A DNA stretch of 64,000 nt from Paenibacillus vietnamensis (GCF_020169515.1 NZ_JAHMHW010000002.1:558001-622000), one strand, 5' to 3'. Positions 1-8,300 are shown, numbered from the stretch's first letter. Notes: generated by a model from the letters alone, not told the origin. A program made the numbers and translations.

Positions 1-1
1 G

Positions 2-847
2 CTGCTGGGCGACCGGGGGGAGATGCTGGCCGCGGCTATCGCAGCACATTACCAGAACGTTGGAATTGTCCACCTGCACGGCGGCGAATGCAGCGGCTCG
101 GCTGACGATATGGTCCGTCATGCGATTTCGACCTTTGCTCATCTTCATCTTGTATCGAATGCGGATGCGATGCAGTTTCTCGTGAAACGCGGCGAAGAGG
201 CATGGCGGATCGCTCCGGTCGGATCGCTCCGAAAGACGGAGGTGCAGAGGATCTACAGCCTCCCTCAGACGGAACGCGACCGGCTGATCACTTTTTACGG
301 ACTGGAATCTTCCCATCCTAAAATTCTCCTGGCCATGCATCCCGATTCCAAGGAGCGTACTCCCTTCGAAACGCAAATTGATTCCGTGCTGAACGCGCTT
401 CGCAGCTTTGCGAAAACGCAATTCCTTGTCATCGGCCCGAACAGCGATGCAGGCGGAGAAGTTTTTAAGGAGCGGCTGCAAGACTTCGTTCAGGAAAGCC
501 CGCTCCGCCGTTATTACGCTTCAGTTCCTTCGAGCGATTATTTATTCCTCCTGTCCAAGGCCGATCTGCTTGTCGGGAACAGCAGCAGCGGCATCATCGA
601 AGCTCCTTTTTTCCAGCTGCCTTTCGTCAACGTCGGCGCAAGACAAAGAAACCGTACCCATGCGGCCAATGTCATTCACGTAGATTATAATGAGGCAGAC
701 ATTCAAGAGGCGGTATCGGTCTCTCTAGCAGCAAGCCGAAAGTCAATTACGGCTAATCCGTACGATCTGTGCGAATGCCCGGAGAAGGAAATCGTGAACG
801 TGCTGAAGCGGCTGTCCCGTCATCCGCAGCTTCTGAACAAGAGATAA
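2..847 (+). CDS. UDP-N-acetylglucosamine 2-epimerase, NeuC/hydrolysing type (5' partial)
   Basis: Cytoplasmic enzyme that converts UDP-GlcNAc (or a di-N-acetyl derivative) to the 2-epimer sugar and UDP, an early step towards sialic or legionaminic acid. The frame is open from base 2 and begins LLGDRGEMLAAA, the family's GDR..EMLAAA motif, so the N-terminal part (about 90-100 residues, judged from family length) lies outside the window. Further family motifs are HLHGGECSGSADDMVRHA, MHPDSKE, GPNSDAGG and the late VGNSSSGIIEAP loop that binds the UDP phosphates. The following YheC/D gene is on the same strand about 80 bases downstream. Together with the NeuB-like gene at 20.1 kb and the CMP-synthetase-like domain at 22.2 kb it points to a nonulosonic acid pathway. 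Whether the substrate is UDP-GlcNAc or the legionaminate precursor cannot be told. Confidence 0.9.
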   Translation: MLGDRGEMLAAAIAAHYQNVGIVHLHGGECSGSADDMVRHAISTFAHLHLVSNADAMQFLVKRGEEAWRIAPVGSLRKTEVQRIYSLPQTERDRLITFYGLESSHPKILLAMHPDSKERTPFETQIDSVLNALRSFAKTQFLVIGPNSDAGGEVFKERLQDFVQESPLRRYYASVPSSDYLFLLSKADLLVGNSSSGIIEAPFFQLPFVNVGARQRNRTHAANVIHVDYNEADIQEAVSVSLAASRKSITANPYDLCECPEKEIVNVLKRLSRHPQLLNKR

Positions 848-924
848 TCGCGGAACCTGTCGTCATCCGTGATTGTCGTCCATACACCGGCCGTTCCTTC
901 TTCATATCTTATATAACGCTTGCC

Positions 925-2064
925 ATGCGCAGGCGTTTATATCGGATTAAGGAGGGACTTCACCTGCAACCTCCCTATGTGGGCATTCTCATCGACGATA
1001 AACTGCACCGCAAAATCTCCTCCGGAAAGCCGGACTATGAAAACGTCGAGCTATATGTGAAGGCGGGCATCAAGCACGGCGTTACTCCCTGCTTCTTCCG
1101 GCTGAGCGATCTTCGGCCCGGACAAACGACTGTGAAGGCATACGTTAAACAAGATAAACGTTTTGTTCAGAAAAACGTGCCCGCGCCGCGGGTCATCCAC
1201 AATCGGGCGCTCTTTCCGAGCAATAGCCAGTACCGCAGGCTGTCCGCGTGCCTCAGCGACGGCCGGCTGCTGTTCAACCGCCGCAACCGTTACGGCAAGC
1301 TGCTCATCCATCATCTGCTTTGGGAAGACGAGAGCCTTCGCCCCCATCTGCCGATGACCGACCGAGCAGTTCCTTCTGCCATTCAAAGCATGATGAACCA
1401 GTACGACTCCCTGATCATCAAGCCGAACAGCGGCAGCATCGGGCTCGGCATCATGCGCATGGACCGGACGAGATTGGGCTGGAAGCTGACTTATCCCGTA
1501 TCGTCCGGGACAGCTAAGCAGAAGTGGCGTACGATCGAATGGAGAGGGAATAACCTGCCAGCTATGATTTTGAAACGGATTCGGTCCAAGTCCTTCATCG
1601 TCCAGCAGTTCATCCCTCTCGCCACCTACAAAGGCAGTCCCTTTGATCTGCGCGTTTCCGTGCAGCGTACGACGGACGGCCTCTGGGATATGACCGGCAT
1701 AGTGGCAAAGGTTGCTCCTAAGCATACTTTTGTGACGAATATGGCGCAAGGCGGCAGCACTTACCGGCTGCAGACGATCCTGCACGAACAATATCCCAAT
1801 TTAAGCCTGGGAGTCATCGAAAAACGCATCTATGACCTGTCCATGCGAATCGCTCTTCAGCTCTCCAAAGTGCTTCCGAATATGGCCGACCTGGGACTCG
1901 ACATCGCCATTACGTCATCGGGATATCCGATGTTCATCGAATGCAACGGCCGCGACCAGCGCTACACCTTCCGCGAAGCCGGCATGGCCGATGTCTGGGC
2001 GTCCACCTACGACAATCCGATCGGTTATGCGAAATATTTGCTCAGGAACAGCTCCGGGGTTTAG
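925..2064 (+). CDS. YheC/YheD-family ATP-grasp protein (spore coat-associated)
   Basis: Member of the YheC/YheD family, ATP-grasp-like proteins linked to the endospore coat in Bacillus; their reaction is not established. Visible are an N-terminal YVGILIDD strand typical of the family start, the ATP-grasp-like SLIIKPNSGSIGLGI loop, FIVQQFIPL, the conserved FDLRVSVQR, and a C-terminal metal/ATP segment ADLGLDIAI...MFIECNGRDQRY. The start is uncertain. ATG at 925 has no ribosome site, whereas AAGGAGGG at 949-956 lies 7 bases before an in-frame CTG at 964, which would give the usual family N-terminus (M)QPPYVGIL. The frame is open further upstream (to 769), overlapping the epimerase, but that part has no family similarity. 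A decayed second copy follows at 2102-2250. Confidence 0.85.
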   Translation: MRRRLYRIKEGLHLQPPYVGILIDDKLHRKISSGKPDYENVELYVKAGIKHGVTPCFFRLSDLRPGQTTVKAYVKQDKRFVQKNVPAPRVIHNRALFPSNSQYRRLSACLSDGRLLFNRRNRYGKLLIHHLLWEDESLRPHLPMTDRAVPSAIQSMMNQYDSLIIKPNSGSIGLGIMRMDRTRLGWKLTYPVSSGTAKQKWRTIEWRGNNLPAMILKRIRSKSFIVQQFIPLATYKGSPFDLRVSVQRTTDGLWDMTGIVAKVAPKHTFVTNMAQGGSTYRLQTILHEQYPNLSLGVIEKRIYDLSMRIALQLSKVLPNMADLGLDIAITSSGYPMFIECNGRDQRYTFREAGMADVWASTYDNPIGYAKYLLRNSSGV

Positions 2065-2099
2065 GTGCCGGGGCTTTCTTAAGGTGAATATTGAAGTAA

Positions 2100-2251
2100 G
2101 AGATAATCGCGGAACATTCCTTAATCAATGACCTCTGACTATACCTCAGGGGGATCCCCTTCATATCTTATAACACGTTAAACATAGCTAAAGCATGATT
2201 AAGCAGTACGATCCCTTGATTTTCAATCCGAACAGTGAATGGAGTGAATAA
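2100..2251 (+). pseudogene. Decayed remnant of a second YheC/YheD gene
   Basis: Three blocks here match the gene just upstream. GATAATCGCGGAAC (2102) matches base 842, TTCATATCTTATA (2160) matches base 901 with almost the same spacing (58 against 59 bases), and bases 2190-2236 match 1385-1431 at roughly 80% identity. The last block still reads SMIKQYDPLIFNPNS, against SMMNQYDSLIIKPNS in the intact gene, and ends in TAA. The roughly 480 bases that lie between the second and third blocks in the intact gene are missing. The remnant's TAA overlaps the ATG of the next gene (TAATG), and its GGAG supplies that gene's ribosome site. It marks the border between normal-GC and AT-rich DNA. Confidence 0.7.
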
Positions 2252-3660
2252 TGATTAATACTTATGATCGTAATTATTGGTCTCTATATTTCGACTTTAT
2301 AGATGGTTTTAAAAGGTTGAATTATGCCGGATTCTTGTTACCATTTGTATTCCCTTTTGAAAGACTAATTGCTGGAAACGAACACGTCAAAAAATTTTTA
2401 AATAGTCCATCTTCTATAAACATACTTAAAAATAACATCAAGGATGAAACTTCAGTTCAAAAAAAATTTGATTCTTATATCAATGCATTAAAGAACGATT
2501 TGAAATTTAATCATATAAATGGATATGTAGTCATGTATGATGATCCACTAAGATTCCCAGATCGATTTCGCAAAAATTACTTTCGTCCAAAGAAAACATT
2601 ATTTTTAAATGAATCAAAACTAAATAAATATACTGGAAACATCAATAGACTGATTAAAGTTTATAAACAAAAAGCAATTTTATTATTCCGATCTCATAGA
2701 AAACATCCAATTTTCGGTAATAGGAAATTCCAAAAACGATTTATAATACGTATTCCTTTAATTTTAGGCAGTATTGTAGCTGCAAATAAATTATTAAAAA
2801 AAGTTCCTATCTATTGCATTATATTGGGATCAACAAATACTTTAGCAACTAGAGCATTAGCGCTAGCTGCATTAAAAAAAGGAATTCCAAGTATTTGCAT
2901 GCAGCACGGTGTAATAGCTTCTGAATTGGGGTACTTACCAAAAATCTCTCCAACCATGGCTGTATATGGAAAGTATGAATCTGATTGGTATGAAAGAAAG
3001 GGAGTGTCGAAATCCAGCATTGAAATAATTGGTCATCCTAGATTTGATGACATCATTTTAAGAAATCCAATAACTAGGAATATGTTTAATAAAAAATTAG
3101 TTTTAAACCCTAAATTAAAAACTATATTATTTATAATTCGAGGCCATCACATTGCCATCCCTAAAATTATCATTAAAAATCTTTTAGAAAAACAACATGT
3201 TAATATTATTGTAAAATATAAAGGTGTTAATAAGTATGCCAATCTTTTAAAAAAGGAGTTTCCTTCTATTATTTGTATAGATCAAGCAATGCATTTATAT
3301 GATCTCATTCATAATACGGACGCTGTTGTAAGCTATCAATCAACAATTGCTTTAGAGGCTATGTTGGCGGGAAAGCCAGTATTTATTTGGAATACAAAAA
3401 TTTTCTGTACGACTGATTACTATGATGACCTAGGAAAATCTCTTCAGAGTAACCCATTAGAATTAGTTGATATGTTAGTAAACTATTTGAAAAACGATAT
3501 AAATTTACAAGAGAAACTTGAGAGTGCGAGAAAGCAGTTCATTACCTATCATTATCATGATTCTTCCATTACCTCGGGAGAGAGGTTAAAAAACCTAGTA
3601 CTTTCATTAACTCCGAAGCCAAAAATTCTAATCGAATCAAATTCGAAATTCTTCTTTTAA
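2251..3660 (+). CDS. Capsule/teichoic-acid-type glycosyltransferase (CDP-glycerol transferase-like superfamily)
   Basis: Predicted GT-B-fold transferase acting on the cytoplasmic side of a surface-polymer pathway. Its signature segments are GIPSICMQHGVI (about residue 220), a YGKYESDWY...IIGHPRFDD block, and near residue 350 YDLIHNTDAVVSYQSTIALEAML, which forms the nucleotide-sugar site in capsule and CDP-glycerol-type transferases. The donor and acceptor cannot be inferred. No signal peptide or membrane segment is evident. The gene is strongly AT-rich and Lys/Asn/Ile-rich, unlike its neighbours, which suggests horizontal acquisition. It shares its architecture with the N-terminal half of the protein at 22213. 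It starts on an ATG overlapping the stop of the YheC/D remnant, with GGAG 7 bases upstream. Confidence 0.75.
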   Translation: MINTYDRNYWSLYFDFIDGFKRLNYAGFLLPFVFPFERLIAGNEHVKKFLNSPSSINILKNNIKDETSVQKKFDSYINALKNDLKFNHINGYVVMYDDPLRFPDRFRKNYFRPKKTLFLNESKLNKYTGNINRLIKVYKQKAILLFRSHRKHPIFGNRKFQKRFIIRIPLILGSIVAANKLLKKVPIYCIILGSTNTLATRALALAALKKGIPSICMQHGVIASELGYLPKISPTMAVYGKYESDWYERKGVSKSSIEIIGHPRFDDIILRNPITRNMFNKKLVLNPKLKTILFIIRGHHIAIPKIIIKNLLEKQHVNIIVKYKGVNKYANLLKKEFPSIICIDQAMHLYDLIHNTDAVVSYQSTIALEAMLAGKPVFIWNTKIFCTTDYYDDLGKSLQSNPLELVDMLVNYLKNDINLQEKLESARKQFITYHYHDSSITSGERLKNLVLSLTPKPKILIESNSKFFF

Positions 3661-3738
3661 GTACAATTAGAAAAAGATGAAATGAATAGTTCCAAACACG
3701 TATAACCAAACACTATTAAAACCAGAAAGTGTGAAAAT

Positions 3739-4464
3739 ATGAATATACCGGTTGGAGCTGAAGCTATAGATCATCAGTCGCAAATTGTCGTCGTAGAACT
3801 TCAGAAGTGCCGAGACTGGCTCGGTTATTCATATACAGCAAACGGTTGGCATTATTCTGGAGCTACAATAAAACAATACATTCTAAACCCTCAGCTCACT
3901 TATAACGATTCAATTTTGAAAATCTACTATGAAAAATTCCAACCTAAATCCTTAATTGAAGCATTATTTATAAAAAATAACAAAATCACAATCCCAAACG
4001 ATGAACAGTGGCCAGCTTTGCCCTGGCTACATGTCGCATACAAACCACGCAATTCTAATTATCAGCATTTTGGGCCTAATCCAGACCATTATGGAAAAAC
4101 GGAATTTAGTAAAACAATTGATCTGTATAAAAAGTTGTCTAAAAATGGATATCAGCCCAAAAGCCACCGTGATGGATTTATTCGCGGATATTTCTTAAAG
4201 CATTATGATGACTATCGGTTTGTAGTTTCAGGTGGACAACATAGAATTGCGGCTCTAGCCATGCTTGGCTATAAAAATATTGAAGTTAAGATCCAACCTT
4301 CCTATCAAAGAGTAATTGATATACAAAAAGTTCACAAATGGATTAATGTTCGAAATAACAAATATAATCAAGAGGAAGCCATTCAAATATTCAATTTATA
4401 TTTTAATGAAAACGGGAAAAATAAGGCTAAAAAAATCGGTATTTATAGTAAAATTTATATGTAG
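3739..4464 (+). CDS. ParB/sulfiredoxin-fold domain protein, function unknown
   Basis: 241 residues, AT-rich, no signal peptide. The recognisable segment is FVVSGGQHRIAALAMLGY (about residues 158-175), which matches the GxHRxxAAxxxG core of ParB-like nuclease/NTPase folds. ParB-fold proteins of this size occur inside polysaccharide clusters, where their role is not established; a chromosome-partitioning role is unlikely because no ParA or helix-turn-helix is present. The first half contains a conserved-looking LPWLHVAY and no motif I know. It sits between a glycosyltransferase and a methyltransferase in the same orientation (12 bases to the latter), so the three probably form one transcription unit of foreign origin. 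Confidence 0.55.
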   Translation: MNIPVGAEAIDHQSQIVVVELQKCRDWLGYSYTANGWHYSGATIKQYILNPQLTYNDSILKIYYEKFQPKSLIEALFIKNNKITIPNDEQWPALPWLHVAYKPRNSNYQHFGPNPDHYGKTEFSKTIDLYKKLSKNGYQPKSHRDGFIRGYFLKHYDDYRFVVSGGQHRIAALAMLGYKNIEVKIQPSYQRVIDIQKVHKWINVRNNKYNQEEAIQIFNLYFNENGKNKAKKIGIYSKIYM

Positions 4465-4476
4465 AAGGGGAATCTT

Positions 4477-5037
4477 ATGTATCAAGATATTTGGGTAAAA
4501 GGGAAACTTAAGCAAAAAGGCGAGAGAAACTGTTCACTTAGATATGAGCATATAAAAAAGTATTTAAAAAAACTAGAAAAACCATTTTCCGTGTTGGATA
4601 TCGGAGCAAATTACGGGTATTTCTCTTTCAGAATTGCAGAAGATTTCGGTGCAAAAGTAACCATGATCGAATCGAATAAAGGTGTATTAAACATTATTGC
4701 ACAAAATGATAATAGCAACGTACAGTTAATTAATAAATTGGTCAGTGTTGACGATCTAAAGCAATTAGCGAAAAACAAACATTACGATGTCGTTCTTGGC
4801 CTTAGTATCCTTCATCATTTTGAAGATTACAGAGGTGCGATTGATGCTATATTCGAGCTTGGGGATCTTATATTTATTGAGCCGCCAGCACCCGAGGAAG
4901 AGCGAGGAGGTTATAACGGTCATCGCGCTAAAGGTATTAATGAATATCTTAATACCAAAAAGTCTAAAGTACTCACCTATACTCCGAACTTAAGAAACCT
5001 CGGCAAAAGACCGTTGCTCCTGTTTGAATCGAAATAG
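4477..5037 (+). CDS. Class I SAM-dependent methyltransferase
   Basis: 186 residues. Motif I is VLDIGANYGYFS (about residues 40-51), the acidic end of strand 2 is VTMIESN, and the motif IV/post-IV region is YDVVLGLSILHHF, all typical of the Rossmann-fold class I family. The C-terminus is short for the family and ends shortly after PPLLF-like strand residues (RPLLLFESK), so it may be a minimal or slightly truncated enzyme. The likely substrate is a sugar or a glycosylated acceptor, inferred only from its neighbours. AAGGGG precedes the ATG by 7 bases. It is the last plus-strand gene of the AT-rich island and is followed by a strong hairpin. Confidence 0.8.
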   Translation: MYQDIWVKGKLKQKGERNCSLRYEHIKKYLKKLEKPFSVLDIGANYGYFSFRIAEDFGAKVTMIESNKGVLNIIAQNDNSNVQLINKLVSVDDLKQLAKNKHYDVVLGLSILHHFEDYRGAIDAIFELGDLIFIEPPAPEEERGGYNGHRAKGINEYLNTKKSKVLTYTPNLRNLGKRPLLLFESK

Positions 5038-5083
5038 ACGAAAGAATTCAGCAAATATCGTTATCAGGTCGGTCTGCACTTAC

Positions 5084-5125
5084 AATAGATAGCCCCCCCC
5101 CCCAAGGGGGAGTTGGCTATCTATT
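5084..5125. terminator. Hairpin with perfect 11-base arms and C/G-tract core
   Basis: AATAGATAGCC (5084-5094) pairs exactly with GGCTATCTATT (5115-5125). A run of C followed by AAGGGGG inside can extend the stem. It lies 47 bases after the methyltransferase stop. No U-tract follows, so it may act as a weak terminator or an RNA 3'-end stabiliser. Confidence 0.6.
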
Positions 5126-5128
5126 AAT

Positions 5129-5520
5129 TTATGTACCGCATTTTTTATGACAATGAGCTTCAGGCCCTCTTTCCAGAGGCCGACAAGTGAACATATAACT
5201 AAAGAAGTCCGGCAAGGCATCTTGTATTTCCTGTCCTTTTCGTTGATACTTTGCCCTCATTAACAAAGAAATTAAAGATCCTGTTGGGGTGCTCAGACCC
5301 GCATAGGAGAAGTCACTAAGCGTTAAAAGGTACTCTACGGGAAGATTGACAGCAATTCTATTGAGAATTCAGATCCAACTTGACATGGAGCCTCAGCGGG
5401 CATGACTTCTTGCGAAAAAGGGCGATTATCACAAGGGTTTCGCATAGCTGGATAGCCAATCATGCCCACCTTCCATGTAAAGTCTTTGAAGGATCGGTTA
5501 ATATTATTGCTTTGTTGTTA
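5129..5520 (-). pseudogene. Possible decayed gene, unidentified
   Basis: This 460-base gap between genes carries no intact gene. On the minus strand an open stretch (about 5376-5518) reads ...TWKVGMIGYPAMRNPCDN... and stops. A second frame is open from 5368 to a TAA at 5129 and reads ...LTLSDFSYAGLSTPTGSL...LPDFFSYMFTCRP.... Joining the two needs a frameshift, and neither has a convincing ribosome site. The base composition is closer to the host than to the AT-rich genes on both sides. I do not recognise the product, and it could be chance. Confidence 0.3.
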
Positions 5521-6862
5521 AACGAGACAATAATGAGATTAAATCGAAACTAGGCTCATTTATTTCCCCAATAGCGAATACGTCTGAATGCCTTCCAAAG
5601 TATTCTTTTTCAAATTTGTATTTTTCGGCTTCTCCTCCTATCAAATAAATTTTGTTATTTCGAATAATATAACCTGGGACATTTTTTCTACCAAATAAAG
5701 TGTTATCGTTATAGCATGAATCAGTAACGGTATCATAGATAATTATTTTATTCGAAAACCTGCCATTATACATTGAATTTTTTACAAGTTTATTCTTTTT
5801 TATAAAGTATCTATACGAATATCCTCCAATAAGGATAATATAACGGTCCTTATAAACGATTTCGTCATTACACGGTCCCCAATTACTTAGTCCATTACTA
5901 ATATTAGTTTTAATCAACGACCATTCTTTGGTCACCGTATTATACTCCCAATTTTCATTAGTATTATAAAACCGATTAGATATGTCTTTTTTGGAAGGGA
6001 TCCAACGTTGGTTTGGATATATTCCTCCGATAATATAAATCTTATCCCCAATACTCGTCATGGCGGGATTAAACCTTAGAGTACCCGGAAAGGTATCGTA
6101 TTTTTCCCATCCCTTATTTAAGTTGTTAATATCCAGTCTATATAATATCCTTCCAATTTCGGTGTTTTTAACTTTGACCATTAAATGGGGACACCTATAA
6201 TGTGCTTTTCTATGTGCACCACAACATATATAAATATAATTGTTTATTTTGGTCATCCCGAATCCGGTCATACTTATAGGCAAATTGGGTAATTTTGTCC
6301 ATGTCCATTTATTGTCTGTATATTTTAGCGCATATCCGTCTTGTAACGTGCGGAAGGATTTTTTCCTTTTATTATTGGTTGATTTACCATGAATCCTTGT
6401 TGGCGCAAAGACGTAACCGCCATAACAATACATGGTATTGTCGATACAGACTGTTCTTCCCCCTTGTCTCCCTGTACCAGGAAATTTAGGAATGCTATTC
6501 CACGTATTTTTTTCATTCAAATCTAGGTAATAACCGTCATTTTTGAATCCTCTGATGTATTTTTTAACTTTTCTGTCACTACGGTTAGTCGCGTAAGAAA
6601 AGGGAATTCCACCATTAAATCCACACGAATATATTAATTTATTACCTATCATTCCAAAAAAAGTTTCCTCTATACCTGACGGAATACTAGTAGACTTTTT
6701 CCATTTTATCCTCATACTATTACTATTACTATTACTATTACTATTATGATTACGATTACGAATGCTGCGAATGCGGCGAATATGGCGAATGCGGCGAATA
6801 TGGCGAATGCGGCGAATGCGGCGAATACGATTACGTTTCCGTTTCCGTTTCCGAATACGCAT
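5504..6862 (-). CDS. Kelch-like beta-propeller protein with a microsatellite-encoded Arg/Ile/Asn/Ser N-terminus
   Basis: 452 residues if translation starts at the ATG at 6860-6862, which has AGAGAAGGTG 6 bases upstream; no ribosome site precedes the later Met (about residue 50). Residues 1-50 are low complexity: RKRKRK from (GGAAAC)n, RIRRIRHIRRIR from a 9-base repeat, then NSNSNSNSNS from (AATAGT)n. The rest is a kelch/galactose-oxidase-like propeller with repeated blade cores IYICCG, KIYIIGG, YIILIGG and KIYLIGG about 50-60 residues apart, and MYCYGG near the start. Such propellers bind carbohydrate or protein; no catalytic residues are evident. No signal peptide is seen; the basic N-terminus is not one. 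The gene is AT-rich, opposite in direction to its left-hand neighbours, and probably part of the acquired island. Confidence 0.65.
   Translation of the reverse strand: MRIRKRKRKRNRIRRIRRIRHIRRIRHIRRIRSIRNRNHNSNSNSNSNSMRIKWKKSTSIPSGIEETFFGMIGNKLIYSCGFNGGIPFSYATNRSDRKVKKYIRGFKNDGYYLDLNEKNTWNSIPKFPGTGRQGGRTVCIDNTMYCYGGYVFAPTRIHGKSTNNKRKKSFRTLQDGYALKYTDNKWTWTKLPNLPISMTGFGMTKINNYIYICCGAHRKAHYRCPHLMVKVKNTEIGRILYRLDINNLNKGWEKYDTFPGTLRFNPAMTSIGDKIYIIGGIYPNQRWIPSKKDISNRFYNTNENWEYNTVTKEWSLIKTNISNGLSNWGPCNDEIVYKDRYIILIGGYSYRYFIKKNKLVKNSMYNGRFSNKIIIYDTVTDSCYNDNTLFGRKNVPGYIIRNNKIYLIGGEAEKYKFEKEYFGRHSDVFAIGEINEPSFDLISLLSRLTTKQ
6712..6857. repeat. Three adjacent microsatellites inside the kelch gene
   Basis: On the plus strand there are about five copies of TATTAC (6715-6747), then an array of 9-base units alternating GAATGCGGC and GAATATGGC (about 6760-6825), then about four copies of GTTTCC (6835-6853). 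All unit lengths are multiples of three, so copy-number change would lengthen or shorten the encoded N-terminus without shifting the frame. Confidence 0.85.
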
Positions 6863-7219
6863 AATAAACACCTTCTCTCTTTCATATTAGGTTTAAATAA
6901 TTTGAGCACCTTCAACTGATAATAGGTGTGTCAAGCAATTGGATGCAGTTCGTAAATAATTCCTTTCTAAAGGGATCTCACATTTTACAAAATTTGTAGA
7001 TTAGTTTCATCATAGTATATGTCCGCGAGTTATCTTATGGAACGGCACTTGTCCATCCCAGACGCTACAGCTTTACTAAACTGCCTTGGTGCCAAATCAT
7101 ACAGACTAAAATAAAAAAGCCACCGTCATTGGCGGTTCCGAAAGCACCGTCAATTAAAGTGGCTGAGACATTATTAAATGAATAAAATTTCAAGCCGAGG
7201 CAGGTTCATTCAAGTAACT
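6863..7219. other. Intergenic stretch between the kelch gene and the pse operon end
   Basis: About 350 bases. It holds the 5' region of the kelch gene (AAGGTG ribosome site at about 6870) and, at 7114-7170, the terminator of the leftward glycan operon. I see no further gene. This is probably the right-hand edge of the AT-rich island. Confidence 0.5.
7114..7170 (-). terminator. Terminator of the pse/rfb operon
   Basis: Read on the minus strand, GCCAC (7163-7159) pairs with GTGGC (7123-7119), with an inner GACGGT/ACCG pairing, followed by TTTTTTATTTT. It lies 50 bases after the pseI stop and has the form of a rho-independent terminator. Confidence 0.65.
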
Positions 7220-8272
7220 CTATCCGAACAAGTCCCACGTAATGGGAGTTCCCTTCCTGACATCTTTGTTCACTCGTTTCCCGATTATTATCGGATAGTA
7301 TTTAGGAGGAAGACCGAATCCGGGACGGATCGCCCGCAGGTTGTCATTGTTGAGCAATTCGCCAGCCATAATATCTTTGGCCGCATAGAGGGAACGACGA
7401 AACTGCATCGATTTTAGCTCCGATCCTACGGGGCCGTAGGAAATTGCCCCCATCGCCTGCCAGGCACTCAAAGATTCTGCAACCAGCCTCTTCATTTCCT
7501 CTGGCTCCATAGAGAAAGCGGAATCCACTCCGCCGTCTGCACGGTTTAGAGTGAAATGCTTCTCGATAACAGTCGCTCCGAGAGCAACAGCGGCAACGGC
7601 AACCCCTGATCCCATCGTATGATCAGATAAACCAGCTTCACAATGAAACAGATCTCGCATATGAGGAATCGTCATCAGGTTGGTATCTTTCGGGGTTGCC
7701 GGGTACGTGCTCGTGCACTTTAACAAAACGAGCTGTTTACAGCCGGCCTCCCTTGCAGCACGAACCGTCTCATCTAACTCTGCGACACTCGCCATACCTG
7801 TCGAAATGATTAAAGGCTTACCTGTAGAGGCTGCTTTGCGGATTAACGGAAGATCTGTATTCTCAAACGATGCGATCTTGTAGCATGGAACATTCAAGGA
7901 TTCCAAAAAGTCTATCGCCGTCTCATCGAATGGAGTGCTAAACCCCAAAATCCCTAGCTCCTTGCAGCGATCAAATATTGGCTTATGCCACTCCCACGGC
8001 GTATACGCTTGTTGATACAAGTCGTAGAGGGAACGGTTCTTCCACAAGCTTCCCGAATCCCCGATCACAAATTCATCTTGACTTAAATTAAGCGTCATTG
8101 TATCCGCTTTGTAGGTTTGAATTTTCAATGCATGAGCTCCTGATTTTGCGGCCTCTTCTACGATGGTGAGCGCTCTTTCCAACGACTGGTTGTGATTACC
8201 CGACATTTCCGCAATGACGAATGGTGGAGAGCCTTTCCCAATCTTCCTATCTCCAATTAAAAACTCACTCAT
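7220..8272 (-). CDS. pseI: Pseudaminic acid synthase
   Basis: Condenses 2,4-diacetamido-2,4,6-trideoxy-L-altrose with phosphoenolpyruvate to pseudaminic acid in the cytoplasm. Family features are FVIAEMSGNHNQSLERAL and ALKIQTYKADTMTL near the N-terminus (the PseI variant of the NeuB barrel), GFSTPFDE, KIASFENTDLPLI, and the metal-site strand VIEKHFTLNRADGG. A C-terminal antifreeze-like SAF domain follows from about residue 285 (RRSLYAAKDI...RPGFGLPP). 350 residues is the normal length. GAGGGGGG precedes the ATG. It is the last gene of the leftward operon, followed by a terminator, and directly downstream of pseH, pseG and the cytidylyltransferase, so the pathway assignment is firm. Confidence 0.93.
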   Translation of the reverse strand: MSEFLIGDRKIGKGSPPFVIAEMSGNHNQSLERALTIVEEAAKSGAHALKIQTYKADTMTLNLSQDEFVIGDSGSLWKNRSLYDLYQQAYTPWEWHKPIFDRCKELGILGFSTPFDETAIDFLESLNVPCYKIASFENTDLPLIRKAASTGKPLIISTGMASVAELDETVRAAREAGCKQLVLLKCTSTYPATPKDTNLMTIPHMRDLFHCEAGLSDHTMGSGVAVAAVALGATVIEKHFTLNRADGGVDSAFSMEPEEMKRLVAESLSAWQAMGAISYGPVGSELKSMQFRRSLYAAKDIMAGELLNNDNLRAIRPGFGLPPKYYPIIIGKRVNKDVRKGTPITWDLFG

Positions 8273-8300
8273 TTATTCCCCCCTCTTCTTCAACAACATT

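Noticed and set aside
1051..1791. 246-codon minus-strand frame opposite the YheC/D gene
   Set aside because: Shadow of a GC-rich coding strand: no ribosome site, no family motif, and the plus strand carries the clear YheC/D signature.
5091..5110. Poly-C tract as a phase-variation switch
   Set aside because: It is between genes, inside a terminator-like hairpin and not within a coding frame or a promoter spacer that I can identify.
6715..6857. Possible CRISPR array or integration site
   Set aside because: Units are 6 or 9 bases, directly adjacent without spacers, and lie inside a coding frame.
6712..6915. Minus-strand frame with a very hydrophobic Ala/Phe/Val/Ile tail
   Set aside because: It is the microsatellite array read in another frame; the kelch frame has the ribosome site and continues into a real domain.
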